A stretch of 64,000 nt of DNA from the NCBI GenBank assembly GCA_000198515.1, contig FP929140.1, positions 1,772,527 through 1,836,526 on the forward strand. The letters run 5' to 3'. The notes under the pieces are model-generated. The model had not been told where the DNA came from and made no database searches. It was given only the letters and a program-made list of their open reading frames with translations. Below are positions 27,130 to 34,680 of the stretch, in pieces. Numbering within the stretch: the first letter of the stretch is position 1; each line of letters begins with the position of its first letter. The position numbers and the translations under genes are program-made. The DNA is from a gamma proteobacterium HdN1. Lineage in GTDB: Bacteria; Pseudomonadota; Gammaproteobacteria; Pseudomonadales; Ketobacteraceae.

Positions 27130-28572
27130 CTAATATGCGTTGGGCGAAAGCAGTGCGAAAGGAGTCTTAATCATGATCTTGATGTCAAGCCAGATCGACC
27201 ATTTGTTGATGTACTCTAGGTCGAGTTCGACCCGCCGCAGCATTTTTTCAATCGTATCCGTCTCGCCGCGCATGCCATTGACTTGAGCCCAACCCGTCAT
27301 GCCCGGTTTTGTACGGTGGCGGAGCATATAGGAGCGAATTTTGGAGGTGTAGATATCGTTATGTTCAATTGCGTGCGGGCGCGGGCCAACGAGTGACATG
27401 CTTCCCTGAAGCACGTTAAAGAGCTGCGGTAGCTCGTCGATGCTGGTGCGGCGGATGAAGCGGCCGATGGGGGTGATGCGGTCGTCGTGGCGGGTGGCTT
27501 GCTTTACTTCACTCTGATCATGCATTCGCATGGAGCGGAACTTCCAGACCTCAATTACGCGCCCATCCCATCCGTGGCGCTTCTGGCGGAATAGGATCGG
27601 GCCAGGTGACGATTTCCAGACCAATGCTGCAATTGTCACCATGAGTGGACTTAGTAGTATTAATGCGAGGAGGGCGCAGAACTTGTCCATGGCACCCTTG
27701 AGGAGGGCCTGGGTTTCTGAGGCGAGCGGGCTTTCGGAAAGCGAAATGAGAGGGAGGCCGTTGATCTCGCGAACTGAGTGGTTAATCAAGCGCATTGCAA
27801 AAATGTCAGGCACCCATACAACGTCAACCGGAATGTCGGAAATATCTTGGCACACGCTGTCGATCAACCCTGAGCAGCTGATGGGAAGTGCTATATAGAT
27901 TCGATTTAGGTTGTGACGCGTGATGATTTCGCGTAGGTCTTCAAACTTGCCAAGATAGGGCTGGCGCTGTGCATGCCATTCCTGAAGTGCGTCTGCGTTG
28001 TCGTCAATGACGCCAACGATCCGGTCTGGCATCCATGCGTTGCGTATGATGCTGTCCACCAAGTGTTCGGCAAGCCAGCGTGAGCCTAACACGCCGGCGC
28101 GGATGGCAGGCCGATAATGCATGCTGATTCGGTGTATCACCATATAGGTGACCTGATAGGCGGCAATCTGCGCAGCGTAGGCGAGCCCTGCCCAGATGAC
28201 AACGATTTTGCGCGAGATTTCATCGTTTAGATTGGCAATGAATGTTGCGCTCAAGGTAAGCGCTACTACCATGCCCCACGAGCGCGCGATGCGAAATGCG
28301 GTGTTGATGCGCCCGTTAAAGCGCCGGTACACGCCGCGCCACTCATAGATCAGCACGATCAGCAACGCGGAGATGACTGCCATCAAACGGTAATGATTTA
28401 GAATTTCGCCGTCTTCATACCAAGCAAGCGCAAACATGACGAACGTAGACGCGCAAACGTTTACGCCAATCTGAAGCAGATGGAGGATGTTGTCGTGATT
28501 CTGTAGCAGCCTTTTGGGTCTGCGCAACACGGGGGACATCAAAAAAGGGTGAAGCTCAGTTTGGTTCTTCAT
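27130..28572 (-). CDS. Undecaprenyl-phosphate sugar phosphotransferase (WbaP/WcaJ-like priming enzyme)
   Basis: 480-residue membrane enzyme that starts repeat-unit assembly by transferring a sugar-1-phosphate (commonly glucose) to undecaprenyl phosphate. There are four to five helices in the first ~150 residues, a soluble CoA-binding-like middle domain (RAGVLGSRWLAEHLV), another hydrophobic segment (FCALLALILLSPLMVTIAAL) and the catalytic C-terminal domain with FRQKRHGWDG, VWKFRSM, RRTSIDELPQLFNVL, SLVGPRPHA and KPGMTGWAQVNG. All these motifs are intact. It is the first gene of the minus-strand EPS run; the promoter should lie in the 462-bp gap upstream (28573-29034). Confidence 0.95.
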   Translation of the reverse strand: MKNQTELHPFLMSPVLRRPKRLLQNHDNILHLLQIGVNVCASTFVMFALAWYEDGEILNHYRLMAVISALLIVLIYEWRGVYRRFNGRINTAFRIARSWGMVVALTLSATFIANLNDEISRKIVVIWAGLAYAAQIAAYQVTYMVIHRISMHYRPAIRAGVLGSRWLAEHLVDSIIRNAWMPDRIVGVIDDNADALQEWHAQRQPYLGKFEDLREIITRHNLNRIYIALPISCSGLIDSVCQDISDIPVDVVWVPDIFAMRLINHSVREINGLPLISLSESPLASETQALLKGAMDKFCALLALILLSPLMVTIAALVWKSSPGPILFRQKRHGWDGRVIEVWKFRSMRMHDQSEVKQATRHDDRITPIGRFIRRTSIDELPQLFNVLQGSMSLVGPRPHAIEHNDIYTSKIRSYMLRHRTKPGMTGWAQVNGMRGETDTIEKMLRRVELDLEYINKWSIWLDIKIMIKTPFALLSPNAY

Positions 28573-29034
28573 CGTATTTTCCAGTTTCTGCCAGTCCGAC
28601 TACCATGTGCGAACCGGTGCAACGATTTTTTTGCTTCCCATGCAAGAACGAAATGGAGGGGCAATCAGACCCGCCTGTGAGAGACAGGCTTCAGTAGTAT
28701 ACATAGATGCGCCATGTGTGACCGCTAGAATCGGGGTGATTGCTGCATTTTTGTTCAATGGTTAACTTTACTCGCTAAGCCGTTTGCGAATCAACCGTGC
28801 GAGGTAATTTGGTATTTTTGCCCAAATTTATTTAGGCTTCTGACGGCAGCTTGGAAGTGCTTTGCTGTGAGAAGCTTGGGAACGCTTGTTTGTGCTATTT
28901 CAAATGAGTGTGAGTGAATGTGAGATTAATTTTTACGTTTCTGGCTCGGTCGTTTACATTTGTTTTCGATCATTTCGGGTTTTTTCAGAGGCTCGTGAAT
29001 TAGGAATCTACAAGCCAGAGGTACAAAAAATTAT
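28573..29034. other. 462-bp gap between divergent EPS priming gene and hrpB
   Basis: AT-rich relative to its surroundings. No gene, riboswitch or strong terminator was seen. It must carry the promoters of the EPS run (minus) and of hrpB (plus). A small hairpin, CCTGTGAGAGACAGG, is at about 28673-28687. No sigma-54 pattern was found. Confidence 0.5.
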
Positions 29035-31629
29035 ATGGATCTGAATAACGCTGCTTTGCTCCCCATTCATGCTGTGTTAGCACAGATTCTTCGCGATTTG
29101 GAACAGGTTGATCGTTTGGTGATCCAAGCTCCACCGGGGGCAGGTAAGACGACGGTCGTTCCTGCGGCACTGTTGGAACACGCAGAAATTCTTGGAACAG
29201 GTCGGATTCTGCTGATACAGCCCCGCCGGCTTGCGGTTTATGGAGCAGCGCGTGCGCTCGCATCACGTTTCGGGCAAGGTGTGGGCGGGGTGGTGGGGTA
29301 TCGGACGCGTTATGATAGCAAAGTTGGCGCAGAAACTCGTATTGAAGTGGTAACGGAAGGCATCTTTTTGCGGCGTATCCAGGAGGATCCTGAGCTGAAC
29401 GGAGTTTCAGTGGTGATCTTTGACGAATTTCATGAGCGATCCGTCAATATTGATCTCGGCTTGGCTTTTGCTTTGGACGCGCAGCGAGGGTTGCGTGCGG
29501 AGGATGACCCGTTGCGAGTGCTAGTCATGTCAGCGACTCTCGATGGATCGGCGCTTTCTGCGTGGCTTGGCTGTCCTTTAGTGGTCACGCAAGGGCGCTG
29601 TTATCCGGTGGTGACACGCTATGCACCGCTGCCGGCTGGCGGGTGGTTTGAAAAGCATGTCGCAAGCGTTATTTTTCGGTTGCTACAGGAGGAGTCCGGC
29701 AGCGTACTCGTGTTTCTGCCCGGCTATCGTGAGATTCAGCGCGTAAAAAATTGTTTGGCGGAATTCGATGTAACGGACGATGTCAGTGTATGTCCTCTCC
29801 ACGCATCCTTACCGCCAAGCGCACAAGAACAAGCCATTGCGGCGCCAGCGGAGGGAATGCGCAAAGTGGTTTTGGCAACCAATATTGCGGAAACCAGTGT
29901 GACCATCGAAGGGATTCGTGTGGTGGTAGATAGTGGCTGGGTGCGCACTGCTGCTTATGATGAGCGGCGTGGTATGACGGCACTGCATACCGAGCGTGTT
30001 TCGGCGGCCTCAGCTGAGCAGCGGCGTGGGCGCGCGGGCCGCGTAACGCCAGGTGTGTGTGTTCGTCTATGGAATGAAAGTGATACGCTCAAGCCGTTTG
30101 CCGATCCTGAAATCGCACATGCCGACTTGCTGCCCGTTCGTCTGGAGCTGGCGTTATGGGGGGTGCAGAACCCCAGCGAGCTAATGCTGCTGGATACCCC
30201 GCCGCAGAACGCGCTACAGCGTGCCGAAATGGCGCTTGTTGTATTGGACGTGCTTGATCAGCGTGGCGTTGCAACGGCGCTGGCGCGGAAGCTCTCTCTT
30301 TTGGGGTTGCATCCACGCTTAGCGCATCTGGTTTTTACGCAACGCGAAGGTAAAGCTGCGCATGCGGCCATGCTAGTTGCGATGATCCTGTCTGAAGGTG
30401 ATCCGCTTACGGGGCGCTCTGGTGGAGTATTTCAAGCGGATTTGACGGAACGACTTGTGCTTTGGGATTTTTCGAGCAAGGGCTCTGTAAGACGCGATGC
30501 TGCAGAAATTGTTTCCACACAAAAGCCAAGGGATAAGGCGCTGCAAGGGATGCTGACGCAGGCTGGGGTCTGGCAGCGCGTTCAGCAGGGCGTGCGGCAA
30601 TTAGCGCGGCGCTTGCGCGTGACTGAGCATGATTTGGCCATGCTGTCCTCGCAAGAGTGTCTTGAGGCTTTGGGGCTTGCATTGATTCGGACGTTTTCGG
30701 AGCGGGTGGCAATGGTGCGCTTAGGGCAGCCTCGACGTTATTTGCTGGCAAACGGTCGGGGGGTGCAGTTGTTGCAGGGGGATCATCTGGCGGGAAGGTC
30801 GTTATTGGTGGTGCTGGATTGTGACGGCGCTGGGACGGAGCCAGTGATTCGTTTGGCGTTAGAGGTTTCGCAGGCAATGGTCGAAGCGGCGCTGCCGACG
30901 CTGGTTTCGTGGCAAACGCTTGCGCGCTGGAACGCCACTCGTAAAGCGGTGGAGGTGGAGCAACAATTGCAGTTGGGCGCACTTGTTTTACAGCGTCGTG
31001 CCCAAGCAAAGCCTTGGCCGCATGCAGCGCGTGAGTGTTTGCTGCAGGCAATTCGGGACGATTTTTCTGGTGTGCTACCTTTGCGAGAGGCGAGTGTGCA
31101 ATGGCTTGCGCGGGTGCGCTGGCTGCACAATCAGGCGCCGAATGATTGGCCTGATCTAGGAGAGGGGGCGCTGCTGGCTACGCTAGAGGTTTGGCTTGAA
31201 CCTTGGCTGGAAGGTGTCTATAGCGCTGCTGAGCTTGAGCGGGTGGATCTTTTGAGTGCGCTCAAATCCAATTTAACCTGGGACGATCAGCAGCGCCTTG
31301 AACGTTTTGCGCCAGCGGTGTGGCGTCTTCCTGTGGGAATTGAACAATCTTTGGATTATCTGGCGGATAACGGGCCTGTTTTGAGTGCGCGGGTCCAAGC
31401 ATTTTATGGGCTCGACCGTCATCCCATTTTACCGAATGGGCACGCGCTTTTGTTAGAGCTGCTCTCGCCCGCGCAGCGGCCGGTGCAAATTACGCGAGAT
31501 TTGGTAGGTTTTTGGGCGGGAAGCTATCGTGAGCTGGCGAAGGAGATGCGCGGTCGCTATCCAAAACATTTTTGGCCGGAAGATCCTGCTCATGCGCAAC
31601 CCACCTTACGGACTCGTGCAAAGATGTGA
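29035..31629 (+). CDS. hrpB: ATP-dependent RNA helicase HrpB (DEAH family)
   Basis: 864 residues, close to the usual HrpB length. Order: Walker A QAPPGAGKTT at ~36-45, motif II DEFHERS (a DEFH variant, normal for HrpB), SAT motif VMSATLDG, helicase C-terminal domain with ATNIAETSVTI and the arginine-finger motif QRRGRAGR. The HrpB-specific C-terminal domain follows and ends with the family motif PKHFWPEDP near residue 847. The cellular role of HrpB is poorly known; mRNA processing and fimbrial expression have been reported in some species. The ATG at 29035 follows AGAGG by about 13 bases. Confidence 0.96.
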   Translation: MDLNNAALLPIHAVLAQILRDLEQVDRLVIQAPPGAGKTTVVPAALLEHAEILGTGRILLIQPRRLAVYGAARALASRFGQGVGGVVGYRTRYDSKVGAETRIEVVTEGIFLRRIQEDPELNGVSVVIFDEFHERSVNIDLGLAFALDAQRGLRAEDDPLRVLVMSATLDGSALSAWLGCPLVVTQGRCYPVVTRYAPLPAGGWFEKHVASVIFRLLQEESGSVLVFLPGYREIQRVKNCLAEFDVTDDVSVCPLHASLPPSAQEQAIAAPAEGMRKVVLATNIAETSVTIEGIRVVVDSGWVRTAAYDERRGMTALHTERVSAASAEQRRGRAGRVTPGVCVRLWNESDTLKPFADPEIAHADLLPVRLELALWGVQNPSELMLLDTPPQNALQRAEMALVVLDVLDQRGVATALARKLSLLGLHPRLAHLVFTQREGKAAHAAMLVAMILSEGDPLTGRSGGVFQADLTERLVLWDFSSKGSVRRDAAEIVSTQKPRDKALQGMLTQAGVWQRVQQGVRQLARRLRVTEHDLAMLSSQECLEALGLALIRTFSERVAMVRLGQPRRYLLANGRGVQLLQGDHLAGRSLLVVLDCDGAGTEPVIRLALEVSQAMVEAALPTLVSWQTLARWNATRKAVEVEQQLQLGALVLQRRAQAKPWPHAARECLLQAIRDDFSGVLPLREASVQWLARVRWLHNQAPNDWPDLGEGALLATLEVWLEPWLEGVYSAAELERVDLLSALKSNLTWDDQQRLERFAPAVWRLPVGIEQSLDYLADNGPVLSARVQAFYGLDRHPILPNGHALLLELLSPAQRPVQITRDLVGFWAGSYRELAKEMRGRYPKHFWPEDPAHAQPTLRTRAKM

Positions 31630-31769
31630 GCGCAGGTGCAATAACGCTGGCCTCAGTGTTCGCGTGAATCGTCGAAATTTGGTGAATCATTGAGTGCTGC
31701 GCTTGCTTGTCATATAGTTGGCGGCGCTCCTTATCGTATTATTATAAAAAATTATTGGATTTCCGACCT

Positions 31770-32888
31770 ATGAGCGATAAATCACTGGTAGTTGTTTCGT
31801 CTTCCACTGCGCCGGTCGCTTCTCGGACGGCTGGATTGCGCGCGGGTGCGAGTATCGAAGCTCGCTCGCATGATGATTTGGATGTCTTGGTGGATCAACT
31901 GTTGCGGCGGCAGGCGAACGAGGGGAGTGGTACGGTCAGTGAGATTCTGGCGCATCCTCAGATTCGCAAACACGGTATCCTAGGTAGGTTGTCTGCATCG
32001 CAGCAGAGTTTAGCTACCAGTGTGGTTTCGCTGATGCAGGATAAGGTGGCGACGGATGCCCGTAAGAACGCCGATGCGCTCAAGCAGGTGATCGTTCATG
32101 AGCGTGAGGCTTTGCGCCAGATGTCGCATTCTTTTGCAGATACGGCTAGGCATCTTTATCAGCTTCCTCTTTGGCGTTCGGCAAAATCGGAATCCGTAAT
32201 TGATGTGGTAGACGGTGCGTCTATGGGGGGTGGGGGCGGCTCGCCACCAGCCGGCGTTACAGCGCGGCCTTCGTCTTCGGCTGCGTCGCCTTGGATGCGA
32301 ATCCTGACGTGGGGCAATCTGTTAGCTGGTACCGCCATTGTGCTGGCGGTATTGGTGGTGAAAACCAGTGTCGACACTGCAAGTTATGAAACGCGTTACC
32401 ACCTGACGCAGGAGCATCTAACCCAGGTTCAGGGGGATTTTGAACAGCTTCAGGCCAAACACCAGCAGTTGTTAGCGGAGCACAAGACGCTGGCGGAGCA
32501 AAATGCAGCGCTCGCTGCTCGTTCTACGGCGAATGATGAGCAGCAGCAAGGTGCTCAGCAGCGCTTTGAAAGTGATCGCATCGCCTTTCAGAATCAAGTG
32601 GATGAGGCGCAACGGCGTGTAGCTCAGCAGCAAGAGCAGCTCGCCCACCTTCAAGCGCAACTCGCCGCCTCAGAATCCGGCGCTCGCCAGCAGATTGCAG
32701 GCTTGCGGCAGGAGCTAGCCCTGCTAAAAGGTGAGCGTGGCGTACAGGGCGATAATGTTCGTGCTTGGCAGCAATTAGCCGAGCAGCGCCAGCTTGAAAT
32801 TTCTCGTTTGCAGGCGGAACTTCATAAACAGGTGCCAGTCGAAAAAGAAGAGCCAGCAAACCGAAAGGCATTTTTCGGGCTGTTCTGA
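31770..32888 (+). CDS. Hypothetical membrane-anchored coiled-coil protein
   Basis: 372 residues, family not recognised. The first ~170 residues are soluble and mostly helical (DDLDVLVDQLLRRQANEGS near the start). A low-complexity linker with GGGGGSPP follows, then one membrane helix (WGNLLAGTAIVLAVLVV, ~195-215). The rest is a long Gln/Ala-rich coiled coil (EQLQAKHQQLLAEHKTLAE and on to residue ~355). Topology is probably N-in, coiled coil in the periplasm. The ATG at 31770 was chosen as the first after a long region without one; its ribosome site is weak. It follows hrpB by 140 bp and could share its transcript. Confidence 0.75.
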   Translation: MSDKSLVVVSSSTAPVASRTAGLRAGASIEARSHDDLDVLVDQLLRRQANEGSGTVSEILAHPQIRKHGILGRLSASQQSLATSVVSLMQDKVATDARKNADALKQVIVHEREALRQMSHSFADTARHLYQLPLWRSAKSESVIDVVDGASMGGGGGSPPAGVTARPSSSAASPWMRILTWGNLLAGTAIVLAVLVVKTSVDTASYETRYHLTQEHLTQVQGDFEQLQAKHQQLLAEHKTLAEQNAALAARSTANDEQQQGAQQRFESDRIAFQNQVDEAQRRVAQQQEQLAHLQAQLAASESGARQQIAGLRQELALLKGERGVQGDNVRAWQQLAEQRQLEISRLQAELHKQVPVEKEEPANRKAFFGLF

Positions 32889-33243
32889 CATTTGTTCGGA
32901 CGGCTCTGACGCAAGGTTTGCGTTAAATGCCGTATTTTGTATTGGTGTGCTTTTTTTTAGGGGGTTGCCTCTCAAATAGGGGGTTATCCCTTTCATAAAA
33001 AAACGCCTCTTGCGTGATCGCATGTTTCCGCCACTGGGCTCTGTCGCCTTAGTGGGCCAACACCGAGTGGATCGTTATGAATGGCTGAGCGGTTCTCGCA
33101 GCCAGTGATAACTCTGATCGCTTAGATTCTAACGGTGAGACTACGTGGCGGTTTTGCATCCGTGAGTGCATAAGAGATCAGCCAGCATCCTGCCAGCCAA
33201 CAACATGCAGCTAGCAAAAAGAAGTCATTGGAGTATATATCCC
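32889..33243. other. 355-bp gap with a weak 19-bp duplication
   Basis: No gene is seen. A short inverted repeat ACGCAA-GGT-TTGCGT lies about 30 bases after the preceding stop and might be a weak terminator. AGGGGGTTGCCTCTCAAAT (32959-32977) is followed by a diverged copy at 32978-32996. Confidence 0.4.
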
Positions 33244-33834
33244 ATGGGCGTTACATTGCACCCACCTGCAAACCCAAAACGTTTTCGCGTGAGTCGGACT
33301 TGGAAAAATCAGGCCTACCAACTTTATGTGCCGATTGGCAGCAACTTGGAAAAGGCGCGAAAAATTGCTGAAGAATTAGATGAGAGCTTGGCGCAGCGCC
33401 AGCGTGCTTATTTGCTGCGACTGCAAACGGAAGGGCTTCATGTGTTGCATGAAGATGGTCGGATCATTGGATTGCAACGCCAGGTTCGCTTTCGTGAAGG
33501 GCGCAAGCCTTCGGACTCTATGAAAATTCGCCTCGTAAAAAGCGAGGGCGAGAAGCCGGTGTTTAAGGCATTTTCGGTTGATCATCATGGTTTTGAAAAA
33601 GCGTTTCAGATGTCGGTAGATTTTATTGCGGAATTCCGGAGCGTGGAAAAGGGCTGCTCTTTATATAAGCGGATGCTGCAGGCGCAGACGCTTTATGCCA
33701 ATACGACGCAGGAAAGCAGCGTCGAACGCAAGAAGCCATCAGAACCGACGGATGTGGATGCGCTCTGGGCGATGCTGGAGAACGAGGTCAAAGCATTCCA
33801 AGAGCGCCGCAGTGTTCACCTAATTCGAGGCTAA
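33244..33834 (+). CDS. Hypothetical protein with possible AP2-like DNA-binding fold
   Basis: 196 residues, soluble, no signal peptide. The family is not recognised with certainty. Residues ~15-60 (RVSRTWKNQAYQLYVPIG, then a helix) look like a first beta-helix unit. Residues ~85-130 run GRIIGLQRQVRFRE, MKIRLVK, then KAFSVDHHGFEKAFQMSVDF. Three strands and a helix in this order, with the FSV..hGFEkA pattern, resemble AP2 domains of phage-type and apicomplexan proteins. This is inference only. The start ATG at 33244 has GGAG eleven bases upstream; the frame is open to 33166. The stop overlaps the convergent decarboxylase-like gene by four bases. Confidence 0.65.
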   Translation: MGVTLHPPANPKRFRVSRTWKNQAYQLYVPIGSNLEKARKIAEELDESLAQRQRAYLLRLQTEGLHVLHEDGRIIGLQRQVRFREGRKPSDSMKIRLVKSEGEKPVFKAFSVDHHGFEKAFQMSVDFIAEFRSVEKGCSLYKRMLQAQTLYANTTQESSVERKKPSEPTDVDALWAMLENEVKAFQERRSVHLIRG

Positions 33835-34616
33835 ACTTCACAGCCGCCGTTCAAGCGAGATTGGAATTCTGTTGTCCATAGCAGGCCTAGCGGTTTTGCA
33901 TTGTCTAGGTCTAAGGCGCGCAGCCGCTCCGCCATGGGGTGGTTGCTTGTGCCGATGCGCAGCGTGACGCTGCCTGCGAGCGCAAAAGCGGATTTTCCGC
34001 GTGCGTTTACGTGGGTGCGCAAAGGTTTGCCCTCTAGCACAGAGAACAGTGTGAGGCTGAGTGCGGGTGAAGGTACCGAAATTCCCATTTTCCCTTCGAG
34101 GCGCATGATTTCGCCCGCGCCGTTTGGATCTTCTACGGCGCAAGAAAACGCACGCCCAGAAAGGCTGAAGGGGATGGGAGTTACGAATTTTGGCAGCCCC
34201 CAGATTTCTCGCCCTGCGGCGTTGGCTCTTGGTGTTGTGACAGGTAGGTCAATTACATACATGCCGCTATCACGCAGCTCTGGATGGCTGAGATGGGTAA
34301 GGATGTCTTTCCATTCATGAACGGCGTTAGGCAGTGGGTAGCGGCTGACCATTGCAGCGACGCCGACTTCGTTATAAACGCCCACGGTGGTGTCGCGGTA
34401 TTCGAAGCAAGCAATGCCGACAATGGACTTGTTGCCAATTGAGAGGCATGGAATCAATCCGGTTCCGGCAAGTTGGCGTTCCACTTTGTTTTTATCAACA
34501 AGAAAGAATGCGTAGACGGCAGTTGTGTCGTAGTAAAGGATGGGTAGGTCTACGTCACCTTCGCTCGTGGCAACGGTATTTCTTGGTACTTGGAAGAATG
34601 GGCTGTTGTGGGACAT
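33831..34616 (-). CDS. Acetoacetate decarboxylase-superfamily protein
   Basis: 261 residues covering the ADC fold. The region holding the Schiff-base lysine of true acetoacetate decarboxylases is GREIWGLPKFVTPI (lysine at ~142), so a lysine is available. Some members of the superfamily are hydratase/aldolase-like, so decarboxylation of acetoacetate is plausible but unproven. The N-terminus (PFFQVPRNTVATSEGDVDLPILYYD) is typical of the proteobacterial subfamily. The neighbour upstream is the fused acyl-CoA dehydrogenase on the same strand, 64 bp away, suggesting a role in breakdown of an acyl or keto acid. Confidence 0.83.
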   Translation of the reverse strand: MSHNSPFFQVPRNTVATSEGDVDLPILYYDTTAVYAFFLVDKNKVERQLAGTGLIPCLSIGNKSIVGIACFEYRDTTVGVYNEVGVAAMVSRYPLPNAVHEWKDILTHLSHPELRDSGMYVIDLPVTTPRANAAGREIWGLPKFVTPIPFSLSGRAFSCAVEDPNGAGEIMRLEGKMGISVPSPALSLTLFSVLEGKPLRTHVNARGKSAFALAGSVTLRIGTSNHPMAERLRALDLDNAKPLGLLWTTEFQSRLNGGCEV

Positions 34617-34680
34617 GGTTTTTCCTCAAAACGGAAGCGCGGGTTTGTACGTGTAAGGCTGCATAAGCGTATCGCCACCG

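Noticed and set aside
28573-29034. c-di-GMP riboswitch upstream of the EPS priming gene
   Set aside because: The gap was read for the conserved GEMM core and nothing comparable was found.
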